Shown: positions 35,374 through 44,109, counted from the stretch's first letter. The stretch is DNA of 64,000 bases from WTAW01 sp964406575 (GCA_964406575.1 CAYOSH010000005.1:102359-166358), one strand, 5' to 3'. Numbers and translations are program-made. Notes: generated from the sequence alone by a model not told the origin.

Positions 35374-36238
35374 TGTTGATTCTCCCGTAAAGTACGTAAT
35401 CGTCTCCCAAGACATTGGAGAGGTGTGTATTCATGGCATCCAGGAATGTTGGTTTTTCTTTGTCGATAAACTTGCCGCAGACGAGCTTTCCTTGATACGA
35501 GATATCAAGCGTCCTCGTATCCGCACCGTGCTCGATGACGGACTTGTCATAGTAGTATTTCAGCAGGTTTAAGCCATCTCCGAGGCGGTTCCTCCGTGCA
35601 TACAGGGTGACGCATGGTGTGATCACTTCGATCAAAGAGAGGCCTCTGTGTTTGAGGGCTTCTTGGATCGATTTGGTGACCCGTCGCATGTGAAGCGCTG
35701 TCCAGCGGGCCACATATGTCGCACCTGCGGCGTCTGCGAGATAGGGGAGGCTGAACGGATATTCATAGTTCCCGTAGGGCGCTGTCGAGGCATTGGCTGT
35801 AGTCGGGGTTGTGGCTGCAACCTGGCCGCCTGTCATCGCATAATTGAAATTGTTGACACAGATGATAACGATGTCCATGTTCCGTCTTGCCGCATGGATG
35901 AAATGATTTCCGCCAATTCCGAAGATATCGCCATCCCCTGAAAAAACCACAACTTTCATGTCGGGCTTAGCGAGCTTGAGACCTGTGGCGAAGGGCACAG
36001 CCCTGCCGTGGGTGGTGTGAAAGGAGTCGAGTTTGACATATCCTGCAACCCTTCCTGTGCATCCGATCCCGGAAACGACAGCGACCTTATCCAGGTCCTC
36101 TTTGTTCTTTTTTAGAGCTTCGACAAAAGACGTCACAACTGTGCCGATACCGCATCCGGGACACCAGATATGGGGGATTCTATCCATTCTCAAATATTCT
36201 TCCATCGGGTTTTTTTCGAGACGGTCCTCTTTCTTCAT
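35360..36238 (-). CDS. korB: 2-oxoacid:ferredoxin oxidoreductase beta subunit (TPP binding)
   Basis: 292 residues. The thiamine diphosphate motif GDGDIFGIGGNH...NN is intact, with WCPGCG near the N terminus, SGIGCTGR, and HGRAVPFATGLK, all typical of Kor/Por beta. It carries out decarboxylation, or the reverse carboxylation, on TPP. No extra ferredoxin domain; the clusters are on korD and the single beta-subunit site. It overlaps korA by 4 nt and korC by 14 nt. Confidence 0.93.
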   Translation of the reverse strand: MKKEDRLEKNPMEEYLRMDRIPHIWCPGCGIGTVVTSFVEALKKNKEDLDKVAVVSGIGCTGRVAGYVKLDSFHTTHGRAVPFATGLKLAKPDMKVVVFSGDGDIFGIGGNHFIHAARRNMDIVIICVNNFNYAMTGGQVAATTPTTANASTAPYGNYEYPFSLPYLADAAGATYVARWTALHMRRVTKSIQEALKHRGLSLIEVITPCVTLYARRNRLGDGLNLLKYYYDKSVIEHGADTRTLDISYQGKLVCGKFIDKEKPTFLDAMNTHLSNVLGDDYVLYGRINNDND

Positions 36239-37401
36239 TTTGACGCCTCCTTAATGACTTTGTAGATATCTTCGGGATCGTGGACCCAACCGCCAAGGTG
36301 AGGAATACTGTAGATCTTACAACGGTCGAAGGAGTTTCGCTCAACTTCTTTCACCATCTGCCCGTAGTTGATCTCCGGGACGACGATAGCTTTGACTTTT
36401 TTCGACAACGCGCGGATCCTTTTCTCAGGGAAGGGCCAGGCGGTGATGAGTCGCAATGTCCCGGTCTTAATACCGGCCCGCCTTGCCTTCTGCACAGCAC
36501 GAACGGCAACTCGAGATGTAATCCCATAAGAGACGACCACTATCTCGGCATCATCCGTTTGGTCCTCTTCGATCTTGATGATCTTATCCGCATTTTTTCT
36601 AATCTTTTCTATAAGATGAGTGACGTTGACTTTTTGACACTCAGCAGTGATGACCGGGTATCCACGCTCATCGTGGGTCAAACCAGTGGTGTGGAAACGG
36701 TATCCATCTCCGGCTTTGACCATGAAGGGGACCAGGTCCTTGTCGTTTTTATAGGGAAGATATTCGTCTTTGGGACCCGTGTACCATTTCCTCTCTACAA
36801 TCTCGATCTCCTCAGCAGGAGGAATGATGACTTTTTCATGCATGTGCCCCACACACTCATCAGTCATGATGAGCACAGGGACTCTGTAGGTCTCGGCAAG
36901 ATTTAATGCCTCTATGGTCAGGTCAAAGCACTCTTGGGGGGAGTCGGGCGAGAGGGCAATGATCTCATAGTCGCCGTGGGATCCGTATTTTGCCTGCATC
37001 ATGTCCTGTTGCCCGGTGAGAGTGGGCAGCCCAGTAGAAGGGCCTCCTCTCTGGACGTTGGCGATGACAAGCGGAGTTTCCATCATCGCCGCCAAGCCCA
37101 GATTCTCCATCATAAGGGAGAATCCAGGACCCGATGTCACGGTCATAGGTTTTTTCCCTCCCCACGAGGCACCGATCAGAGCAGCAATGGAAGCGAGTTC
37201 GTCTTCCATTTGGATAAATACTCCTCCTACGGTGGGAATCCGGGTTGAAAACCTCTCAGCGGTTTCTGTGGAAGGAGTGATGGGGTATCCAGCAAAAAAG
37301 CGACAACCGCCTGCCAAAGCTCCTTCAGCAAGGGCGTAATCTCCATCCATGTAGTGGGCTCCAGTCAAGACTCCCTTAGGGTCTGCTTTCGTCTTTTTCA
37401 C
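36235..37401 (-). CDS. korA: 2-oxoacid:ferredoxin oxidoreductase alpha subunit
   Basis: 388 residues starting with GTG at 37401; an AGGAGGAGG ribosome site (37408-37416), inside the end of korD, supports this. Motifs are FAGYPITPSTE, QMEDELAS, TSGPGFSLM and RGGPSTGLPT, the alpha-subunit set of KorA-type enzymes. It overlaps korD by 26 nt. With beta, gamma and delta it interconverts a 2-oxoacid plus CoA with an acyl-CoA, CO2 and reduced ferredoxin; 2-oxoglutarate is the likely substrate, while branched-chain oxoacids cannot be excluded. Confidence 0.92.
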   Translation of the reverse strand: MKKTKADPKGVLTGAHYMDGDYALAEGALAGGCRFFAGYPITPSTETAERFSTRIPTVGGVFIQMEDELASIAALIGASWGGKKPMTVTSGPGFSLMMENLGLAAMMETPLVIANVQRGGPSTGLPTLTGQQDMMQAKYGSHGDYEIIALSPDSPQECFDLTIEALNLAETYRVPVLIMTDECVGHMHEKVIIPPAEEIEIVERKWYTGPKDEYLPYKNDKDLVPFMVKAGDGYRFHTTGLTHDERGYPVITAECQKVNVTHLIEKIRKNADKIIKIEEDQTDDAEIVVVSYGITSRVAVRAVQKARRAGIKTGTLRLITAWPFPEKRIRALSKKVKAIVVPEINYGQMVKEVERNSFDRCKIYSIPHLGGWVHDPEDIYKVIKEASK

Positions 37402-37648
37402 GTTCTTCCTCCTCCTTGAGGGTTACAAATATGGCGAATTCAGGGCATATCGTCTCACAGAGTTGACAGTAAAGGCACTTGTCCTCATGCTTGACGAAGG
37501 GGGGATGATAACCCTTAGCATTATATTCTTCAGACAGCTCGAGGACGTCTTCAGGACAGTATTCCACACAGAACCCACATCCCTTACACCTGTCCTTGTT
37601 GATGTGAATTTTTCCCTTTTTTGGTTTTAAATCACCGAAGTGTACCAT
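37376..37648 (-). CDS. korD: 2-oxoacid:ferredoxin oxidoreductase delta subunit (ferredoxin)
   Basis: 90 residues, a dicluster ferredoxin with CKGCGFCVEYCP and CLYCQLCETICP, typical of the delta subunit of four-part Kor enzymes. Acidic C terminus. It starts 7 bp after hdrB ends and overlaps korA. It links the TPP enzyme to soluble ferredoxin and, given the operon, perhaps directly to the Hdr complex. Confidence 0.92.
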   Translation of the reverse strand: MVHFGDLKPKKGKIHINKDRCKGCGFCVEYCPEDVLELSEEYNAKGYHPPFVKHEDKCLYCQLCETICPEFAIFVTLKEEEEREKDESRP

Positions 37649-37655
37649 TGGAACC

Positions 37656-38534
37656 TCAGATTAATTGTTTTTCTTTGAGGATGGGCTTTGGGTCGATGTA
37701 GTGAAGGTCCAACCTTAAAGATTCTTCCGGACACCCCAGGGCTATGGCGAGGATCTGTGTGAAGTAGAGTATGGGGATGTTTTTGAAATCAGGATACTTC
37801 TTGACTGTTTCTTTCTGCCGCGTGTCCAAGTTAAAAGCGCACAGGGGACAACTCACGACAACAACTTCCGCACCTTGCTCCTGGGCAGAGGTGAGGATAT
37901 GGTAGGTCCTGTCTGCAACGATCTGGGGTTTATCTACGGTTTGGTAAGCCGCACAGCATTCAGTCTTATAGGGAAAATCTATCGGGTCCGCACCCAAAGC
38001 CTCCATCAAGTTATCTAATATTACGGGATTTTCCATGTCATCAAACCCGATCTCTTTCGGGCGCACCAAAAGGCAGCCGTAATAGCTGGCGACCTTGAGG
38101 TTCTTTATGGGCTTGACGACTTTATTGGCTAAGTTTTCGAATTTGATCTCTTCCTTGAGGAACTCCAGTAGATGAAAAACGGAAACATCTCCCTCGTACT
38201 TAACCTCTTCTTTGTACATGAAATCATTGATTCTCTCGAGGCTTTCCGGGTCGTTTTTCAACCGTTCGTTCGCTCTTTTGAGTGTGTTGTAACACATGGC
38301 GCACAGAGTCATCACTCTATCGGACTCTTGTTCTTTGACCCGGATGAGATTCCGGATGGGAGCCACATGATGGATCAGGTCATCGGTGGCAAAAGAAAAA
38401 ACAGTCCCACAGCAATTCCAACGGTGCAGCTCTTGAACCTCGACTCCAAGTTTATCAAGAGCGCATATGGCTGAATCTTCAAAGTTTTTGGCGTGGTTTT
38501 TTAACGTACACCCAGGAAAGTAGCTTAGTTTCAT
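37656..38534 (-). CDS. hdrB: Heterodisulfide reductase subunit B
   Basis: 292 residues with two cysteine-rich CCG domains, each with the CC...CxxC pattern (NCCGTV...LCAMC and ECCAAY...CPLC), which bind the noncubane [4Fe-4S] clusters that reduce disulfides. It starts with YFPGCTLK as in all HdrB. It should hold the high-potential acceptor site; the disulfide is unknown because no dsrC-like gene is in the window. Located 54 bp after hdrC. Confidence 0.94.
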   Translation of the reverse strand: MKLSYFPGCTLKNHAKNFEDSAICALDKLGVEVQELHRWNCCGTVFSFATDDLIHHVAPIRNLIRVKEQESDRVMTLCAMCYNTLKRANERLKNDPESLERINDFMYKEEVKYEGDVSVFHLLEFLKEEIKFENLANKVVKPIKNLKVASYYGCLLVRPKEIGFDDMENPVILDNLMEALGADPIDFPYKTECCAAYQTVDKPQIVADRTYHILTSAQEQGAEVVVVSCPLCAFNLDTRQKETVKKYPDFKNIPILYFTQILAIALGCPEESLRLDLHYIDPKPILKEKQLI

Positions 38535-38588
38535 TATGATGATTCCTTAATGTATTGAAGTTGTTTGAATTGTGGAACATGAGAATAT

Positions 38589-38996
38589 TTATGATGTGAA
38601 TTTACGGAAATTGCTGATCAAAGCAATGGGAGGAACATCTCCCTTCTCTTTATCCGTGAGTTTTTCGACTTTCACGTGGTCCTCCCGCTTCCGGAGAAGG
38701 ATCTGCCGGATGGCCTCGATCACTTCTGCGATGTTTATTCCCTTGGGGCATCGGGAATTGCAGGTTAAGCACGAGGCGCACACCCAGATGGCATTGGACT
38801 TGAGAAGTTCTTCCTTTAAGCCCAGTTGAGCGAAGCGGATGATCATGTTGGGCAGGATGTCCATCTCCTCGACAGCAGGACATCCTGCTGAGCATTTTCC
38901 GCACTGATAACAGACCATAAGATTTTGTCCGCTCAATTCCTCCACTTTTTGGATAAAAGGAGCTCTGATTCGTTTTTTTGAGATGTTTACTCTCAT
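38589..38996 (-). CDS. hdrC: Heterodisulfide reductase subunit C
   Basis: 135 residues with two [4Fe-4S] motifs, CYQCGKCSAGCP and CASCLTCNSRCP, that carry electrons from HdrA to HdrB. First gene of the 12-kb operon. Its ribosome site is weak (AAAGG at long spacing). The upstream region holds a TTGACA promoter candidate and three 14-bp direct repeats. Confidence 0.93.
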   Translation of the reverse strand: MRVNISKKRIRAPFIQKVEELSGQNLMVCYQCGKCSAGCPAVEEMDILPNMIIRFAQLGLKEELLKSNAIWVCASCLTCNSRCPKGINIAEVIEAIRQILLRKREDHVKVEKLTDKEKGDVPPIALISNFRKFTS

Positions 38997-39052
38997 GGGA
39001 ATTGACCTTTCGGTTAGAAATCCTTCCTCTTATTCGGGGGTCAAAGATATAT

Positions 39053-39094
39053 ATATAATCATATTAATATAATCATATTAATATAATCATATTA
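39053..39094. repeat. Three perfect 14-bp direct repeats ahead of hdrC
   Basis: ATATAATCATATTA three times without spacing (39053-39066, 39067-39080, 39081-39094), 57-98 nt upstream of the hdrC start and just downstream of the promoter candidate. It may be an operator for a regulator of the operon, or simple A/T slippage. Confidence 0.85.
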
Positions 39095-39103
39095 AAACAT
39101 GAC

Positions 39104-39132
39104 AGTAAAACATAATTGTCCATACCTGTCAA
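39104..39132 (-). promoter_or_regulatory. Promoter candidate for the Hdr-Kor-Flx operon
   Basis: On the minus strand a perfect TTGACA (39132-39127), 17-nt spacer, TTTACT (39109-39104; 4/6). Start of transcription would be near 39097, directly before the 14-bp repeats, with a leader of about 100 nt. Confidence 0.4.
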
Positions 39133-39162
39133 GGTCTATTCGGCTCTATTCATAAAACGCCA

Positions 39163-39388
39163 GCATTTCTAAATCCGTGATGGATGCTGTCCGAGTGTCC
39201 CTATTGGTGATTGCGAAAACACGCTCAGTTTCCCCAGCGAGAAAACTTCGCTCGGTTCCGGGCTTCCCTCACATCTCCCCCAGGGAGATGTGCCATGCCC
39301 GTCCAGCCCTCCACACGGTTTTCTCCACCGCCAATTGAGACACTCAATTACGCAACGTGTATTCATACAATCACGGATTTGGAGATTC
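39163..39388. repeat. Family C palindromic element, copy split by an insert
   Basis: The left half (39163-39224, GCATTTCTAAATCCGTGA at its end) and right half (39332-39388, ending CACGGATTTGGAGATT) match the intact copy at 43991-44109. Between them are 107 extra bases with their own inverted ends (GAGAAAAC/GTTTTCTC) and a perfect 10-bp hairpin (39270-39292). Confidence 0.7.
39270..39292. repeat. Perfect 10-bp stem hairpin in the nested insert
   Basis: CACATCTCCC, loop CCA, GGGAGATGTG. There is no following T run on either strand, so a rho-independent terminator is unlikely. Confidence 0.75.
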
Positions 39389-39539
39389 CCTATAAAACTG
39401 GCCATACATAAGTGTATTCCCTCAGATACGGACTCTTGAAATTGATTTTTTGCCCGGATTCTCGGCATTGTTTGTGTGGATTGCATGATGCTTTCATCGC
39501 GATCGGCGGCTTTGCATTTTTGGGCGAATGAGTCTCTAT

Positions 39540-41690
39540 TTAGGGAGTGCTTTTAAGGCCCCAATACAGGAAAAGAAGACAGAATGAATTCAGGAGGATG
39601 AGGAATTTCAAAAGAGGCAAGAGGCCCACCAGGGGAAAAATCACTGAGGACACGAGTATAGCTCCGGCGAAGGAGCCCACCAGATCCAAGCCGTAGCCCA
39701 TGCCAAAATTTTGTTTCTCCTTGAGATAAAGCCGGTTGGAAACGATAAAGAACTCCCCCCCAAAGTACCCTAAGCACATAAGAACACAAAAAAACAGAAC
39801 CTCAGGGGGCCGGAGTTTTAACAGCAGAAAGCAGGCAAAGAGGAGAAAAATAAATCCGGACTGGATAAGGAGAACATGCACAAACCGTGCTGATTTTCTG
39901 CTTTTCCCAAAAAAAGCACCCACGCTGAGGCCGATCATGAATGCCGCAAAGAGAAGAGCGATCCTTTGGTAAAGGTATCCGTAGAATGTCTGGAAGGAAA
40001 TGATCAGCAAGATCTCGGTGACGATTGTGGTGAATCCCATTATAGCCAAGGGCGTCAGATAAAGGTAAGTTTTTTTCCTTTGGATGCCAAGAAAAAACAA
40101 AAACGCAATGCCGAGGATCAGCGGGAGGTCCAACAGCCAAAAAGGGCTAAGACGCGAGAGAAAGACAAAAAGCCTGGCCTCGGTGTCTCCAAACTGAGTG
40201 CCCCATAGGACCGAGTCGTAAAAATAGCTGATGGGGGAGAGGTCTCGATTGATTTGTCCTCTGCCGCTGGAGAGGGTCTCCCTTAAACGTTCGACCCGCA
40301 AAGGGGAGAGTCGGTCGATGAGAATTTCGGGAATGACGTAAGTATTCTCCAATCCCAGATCTTCGATCGTTTTTGCGATTCTCCCGTATTCCAGAGAGAG
40401 AGGATCGTTGGAGGCGAGAAATACGTTGGTGTTTCCTGGGATGACAGCGACAAACGGGAAAACTTCTTTCAGGGTGAAGAACAGAGAAGACAAGAAGTCT
40501 TGCAGCCTGGGGCTGATGTAGTTTTCGGCTGAGGGAACCCGGAAAGAAAAGACTCCCTTTCTGGAAAGCCTGTTTTTGACTGTGAGAAAGAATTCTCTGG
40601 TAAAGAAGCGGTTGATCTGAGCTGTGGCGGGCTCGGGGAGGTTCAGGATGATCACATCATATACCTTGGTGTACCGGGCAAGATATGCCCGTCCATCTCG
40701 ATAGTGGACTTGGATGCGCGTATTCTGCATAAGGTTTTTTTCTGATTGGGGAAGATGGGCGAGCGCGAATCGAATGATCTCTGGGGCGAGTTCGACGTAG
40801 TCGATGGAGGTCGTGGGGTATTTGAGGACCTGTTCCAAACTTCCTCCGACACCCCCTCCGATGAGAAGAACGGTTTTTGCGTCTGGATGTTGGAGCATGG
40901 CAAAATGCACGGACTCCTCTGATGTGGCCAGGTCAGGGTATGAGAAAACCATGAGATTGTTGTTGTAGAGCGAGACCTGTTCCTCCGCCTGGATCGCCTG
41001 GAGCTTACCGTAGCGGGAGTCCAGGCTCTGGATGAGTGCAAAGGGTTTCCAGAAGATCTTTTGACTGGGAAGATCGAACATAAAAAATGCCACAAAAAGG
41101 ACAAAAAGAGCGCCAAAAATAAGCATTCTTGAGCCGATTTTGAAAACGAGGAATACAAACAATGATCCGAGAATACAGATGATGGATGTGGTGTGCCAGT
41201 TGGAGAAAAAAGGGATGAAGACAAAATAGATCAAAAGAGCACCAAACGATGCCCCCGCGGACTCTAAGAAATAGGTTTGTGAAAGATCGCCCCCGAGATA
41301 CTTGACATTGAACACAAAAAGCACGCCGAGAGGGAAACTGACAAAAAGGGTGAGCAGCAATGCGGCTAAAATCATGGAAAAAACGCCGGCCATCTCTCCT
41401 GGCAGGATGTTCAGCCAAAAACGAGAGAATCTCAGACAGAGCAGGCAGATGGGAAAAAGGACGCAAACGGCCAGGACCACGGAAACGACTCTCCGTGTAG
41501 AATACCTGACTTTTTCACCGAGGATGCTGCCTGTACCTCCCCAGAGGAGCCAGGCCCCCAGGACAATGCCGAAGGTGATCTCGTTCCCATAAAAAAAAGC
41601 GGAAAACTCTCTCAACAGAACGATCTGAAATGAAATTGCAATAAATCCCAGCAACAAAGGGGGGCCCTTATCACGCATCGCTACATGCAT
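39540..41690 (-). CDS. Membrane protein with spermidine-synthase-like domain
   Basis: 716 residues in three parts: about seven membrane segments (1-215), a soluble aminopropyltransferase-like Rossmann domain (about 230-470) and six or more further segments (500-710). In the soluble part LLIGGGVGGSLEQVLKYP and YVELAPEII match the nucleoside-binding motif I region of spermidine synthases, and RDGRAYL and DVIILNLPEPA match the later motifs. The proton-abstracting Asp of true SpeE seems replaced (LNLPEP), so the reaction is uncertain. Downstream of a Tat-type radical SAM gene on the same strand, 126 bp away. Function unknown. Confidence 0.8.
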   Translation of the reverse strand: MHVAMRDKGPPLLLGFIAISFQIVLLREFSAFFYGNEITFGIVLGAWLLWGGTGSILGEKVRYSTRRVVSVVLAVCVLFPICLLCLRFSRFWLNILPGEMAGVFSMILAALLLTLFVSFPLGVLFVFNVKYLGGDLSQTYFLESAGASFGALLIYFVFIPFFSNWHTTSIICILGSLFVFLVFKIGSRMLIFGALFVLFVAFFMFDLPSQKIFWKPFALIQSLDSRYGKLQAIQAEEQVSLYNNNLMVFSYPDLATSEESVHFAMLQHPDAKTVLLIGGGVGGSLEQVLKYPTTSIDYVELAPEIIRFALAHLPQSEKNLMQNTRIQVHYRDGRAYLARYTKVYDVIILNLPEPATAQINRFFTREFFLTVKNRLSRKGVFSFRVPSAENYISPRLQDFLSSLFFTLKEVFPFVAVIPGNTNVFLASNDPLSLEYGRIAKTIEDLGLENTYVIPEILIDRLSPLRVERLRETLSSGRGQINRDLSPISYFYDSVLWGTQFGDTEARLFVFLSRLSPFWLLDLPLILGIAFLFFLGIQRKKTYLYLTPLAIMGFTTIVTEILLIISFQTFYGYLYQRIALLFAAFMIGLSVGAFFGKSRKSARFVHVLLIQSGFIFLLFACFLLLKLRPPEVLFFCVLMCLGYFGGEFFIVSNRLYLKEKQNFGMGYGLDLVGSFAGAILVSSVIFPLVGLLPLLKFLILLNSFCLLFLYWGLKSTP

Positions 41691-41816
41691 AGGATACAGA
41701 AGTCAGAATCCAGAATCCAGGACATTCATTGATTTTTTCGCGGCGTCCATCTCCCCTGATTTCCTCTCAGGGGGCATATTTGTCCAATGAACCATGAGAC
41801 ATAAAGGATTTGAAGG

Positions 41817-42938
41817 CTAAGTCCAAACGCCGGGGATCGGATGATTACAGAATTTGCATTTTCCGTTCTTTAGGTTTTCCTTCTTGATGGTGTAGCCTCT
41901 TCTCTCGATACACATCTTGGAGCATTCGGGACAATATGTGTTTTCCGCTTCGTGTCCAGGAACATTTCCGATGTAGACGTAGTTGATCCCTTCTTCGAGG
42001 GCGATATTCCTCACTTTCTCTAGCGTGGATATCGGAGTGGGCGGGAGGTTCTTCAGGAGATACATGGGATGGAATCGAGAAAAATGGAGCGGGACATCGG
42101 GTCCTATCTCCTTGAGTATCCATTGGCTTAAGCGTCTGATCTCTGCGTCGCTGTCATTTAGAGTGGGAATGACCAGATAGACGATCTCTATCCAGATTTT
42201 ATTTTGAACAATAGTCTTGATGGTGTCGAGCACAGGCTGGAGCTCACCCCTTACGTAGTCCGTATAAAAATCTTGAGTGAAGGCTTTCAGGTCGACTTTT
42301 ATGGCATCGACGACCTTGGTCAATTCTTCAAGGGGTTCTCGATTGACGTATCCACCTGTGATGACGACATTTCGAATGCCTCTCTGCCGGGCCTCGACAG
42401 AAGTGTCGTACATGTACTCATAGAATACGATGGGCTCTGAGTAGGTGTATGCGATCACCGGCGCGTTATACTGCTTGGCCGCACGGGTTACAGATACCGG
42501 TGGAAAATCCACGTGGCGAACTTGTTCGGGTCTGACCTGGGAGATCTCCCAGTTCTGGCAGAACTTGCAATTCACGTTGCAACCCGCAGATGCCAGACTC
42601 AGAGCTGAAGTTCCGGGCAAGAAGTGAAACAGGGGTTTTTTTTCTATCGGATCGACAGCAACAGTGCAGGCCTTCCCATAAACTAATGTGTAGTAGGTTC
42701 CATCTCTGTTCTCTCTAACGCCGCAGTACCCTCTTTCCCTATCCCCCAGTTTACAGTTTCTAGGGCATAGAACACATTCGATTTCCCGATCGGGGTGTTT
42801 TTTGTAGAAGCGGGCCTCCACTTCAGAGAGGTTGGATTCGTCCCCGAACGCATAAAGATCCATCAGCCAACCACTCATGCCGGCACCCATGGCAAGCCCC
42901 GCACATCCTGTGGTTTTAAGGAACCTCCGTCTGTTCAT
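41817..42938 (-). CDS. AmmeMemoRadiSam-type radical SAM protein with Tat signal
   Basis: 373 residues. The N terminus MNRRRFLKTTGCAGLAMGAG is a classic twin-arginine signal, so the protein is likely exported folded. The radical SAM cluster motif CNVNCKFCQNW follows a Cys-rich lead (CVLCPRNC) typical of the AmmeMemoRadiSam (PflA-like) family. The C-terminal region has two CxxC pairs (YCPECSKMC; CKFCNHP) that resemble a zinc ribbon. Memo and AMMECR1 genes are not in the window. It sits between the DUF362 gene (76 bp) and the membrane aminopropyltransferase gene. How an exported radical enzyme would get SAM and electrons is unclear. Confidence 0.88.
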   Translation of the reverse strand: MNRRRFLKTTGCAGLAMGAGMSGWLMDLYAFGDESNLSEVEARFYKKHPDREIECVLCPRNCKLGDRERGYCGVRENRDGTYYTLVYGKACTVAVDPIEKKPLFHFLPGTSALSLASAGCNVNCKFCQNWEISQVRPEQVRHVDFPPVSVTRAAKQYNAPVIAYTYSEPIVFYEYMYDTSVEARQRGIRNVVITGGYVNREPLEELTKVVDAIKVDLKAFTQDFYTDYVRGELQPVLDTIKTIVQNKIWIEIVYLVIPTLNDSDAEIRRLSQWILKEIGPDVPLHFSRFHPMYLLKNLPPTPISTLEKVRNIALEEGINYVYIGNVPGHEAENTYCPECSKMCIERRGYTIKKENLKNGKCKFCNHPIPGVWT

Positions 42939-43014
42939 CTTTTCTCGCGTCAGGTTCCGGGTGAGAATCCTGAGGGATCTCGAACGCCCAAGATTTTATG
43001 CCCGAAGTCGGCCG

Positions 43015-43935
43015 CTATACCTCCATTTCTAAAATATTTATATGCTCAGGGTTAGATGTGCCCAGCCCCATTTTTTCAGCTGTCTGTAAGTACACCGGAT
43101 CTCTCTGTTCTTCTTTGAGAGACGGGAGTCCTTTTTTCCGCCGGAGTTTTTCAATGATCTGCCAGCCGACAGTGTCGGCAGCGACAGGATCTTTGCTAAA
43201 AATAAGGGCTCCGTAATTTTCCGCCCAAGTGGCATGATATGATGGTCCTCGATGATACTGGACCGTTAGAGCATCAAGAATCGAGATCCTGTGTTTGTTG
43301 CGGATCGGAGGACTGGCGAACAACTCTGCCACAAAGGGATTGCAGTGGTTGTCATGATATTTGTTTGGATTATGGATAGCGCCAAAGTAGTTCTTCATGC
43401 TTGCTGTTACACCGGCCAATCCGTGATCTTTCAACACGGCCAGACTTACAGAAGCTGTGATGGTGTCAGCCTGGATGGATGAGAAAAGGCTCCCGATACT
43501 CAGGAAGGAAATGAGATTCCGGTTGTAGTCCACGCTCTTTGAATCCGTACCAAAAACTTTGATCCCCTTCTGATTCATATTCAAACTGTATCCTGCATCT
43601 TTGAGCTCGCGGTTAGTCCGGTCCCAGATGATGACATTGTTTTCGGCCAATCCGTTTTCTGTAATGAGTTTCGCTAGAGCTAAAGATGTCTCGGGTGCCG
43701 TTGAGATTTTTTTTCCACCGATCGTGTTGATCTTGATCCCAACTCTGTCTTTGTCCTTGAAGTAGGCCAAGACGGTGTCCTTCGAATCTCTTTGGCCAGC
43801 CAGGGTTGACAAGCCTTGAAGATACATTTCTCTGAGTGATTCTGGACCGATACTCCCAGGGCTCTGGCTGCTGTATTTCTTGACGATGACAACCGTAGAC
43901 GTGTTCATAGGTTTCAATTTAAAAGTACTCCTCAT
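43015..43935 (-). CDS. DUF362 family protein
   Basis: 306 residues. Matches the DUF362 pattern: VGIKINTIGGKKISTAPE near the N terminus, VIIWDRTNRELKDAG, SLAVLKDHGLAGVTASMKNYFG and the final VAADTVGWQIIE. Members are often fused to ferredoxin domains; this one is not and no signal peptide is visible. First gene of the minus-strand set that includes the Tat radical SAM protein. Function unknown. A start nine codons later (MNTSTVVIV) is possible. Confidence 0.8.
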   Translation of the reverse strand: MRSTFKLKPMNTSTVVIVKKYSSQSPGSIGPESLREMYLQGLSTLAGQRDSKDTVLAYFKDKDRVGIKINTIGGKKISTAPETSLALAKLITENGLAENNVIIWDRTNRELKDAGYSLNMNQKGIKVFGTDSKSVDYNRNLISFLSIGSLFSSIQADTITASVSLAVLKDHGLAGVTASMKNYFGAIHNPNKYHDNHCNPFVAELFASPPIRNKHRISILDALTVQYHRGPSYHATWAENYGALIFSKDPVAADTVGWQIIEKLRRKKGLPSLKEEQRDPVYLQTAEKMGLGTSNPEHINILEMEV

Positions 43936-43990
43936 TCAAATCTCTGTCAACTTTCTCTTAGCTTTGAGAGTGCCAGCACACCAAAAGCAA

Positions 43991-44109
43991 GCACTTCCAT
44001 ATCCATGATGAATGATATCCGAGTGTCCCAATATGTTATCGCAAAAAACACGCAATTGCGACACTCAATAACGCAACGCGTGTTCACACAGCCACGGATT
44101 TGGAGATGC
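43991..44109. repeat. Family C palindromic element, intact copy
   Basis: 119 bp with imperfect inverted ends (GCACTTCCATATCC against GCATCTCCAAATCC) and inner inverted blocks GAGTGTCCC and CGACACTC, and ACACGC and GCGTGT. It lies between two divergent genes. Related copies are at 39163-39388 (split) and 53748-53815 (shortened). Confidence 0.75.

Larger units (their letters stand above)
38997..39539. other. Intergenic region with operon control region and nested repeats, 543 bp
   Basis: No gene supported. From right to left (direction of the hdrC operon) it holds a family C palindromic element split by a 107-bp insert (39163-39388), a promoter candidate (39104-39132) and three A/T-rich direct repeats (39053-39094). 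A 105-codon minus-strand frame over the repeats is not a gene. Confidence 0.6.

Noticed and set aside
39053..39094. CRISPR array
   Set aside because: Three 14-bp A/T-rich repeats without spacers and no cas genes; a tandem repeat only.
39169..39486. 105-codon minus-strand gene
   Set aside because: It runs through the family C element and its insert; not protein-like.
41753..41773. Rho-independent terminator after the radical SAM gene
   Set aside because: A 7-bp CCCCTGA/TCAGGGG hairpin exists but no T run follows it on the transcribed strand.
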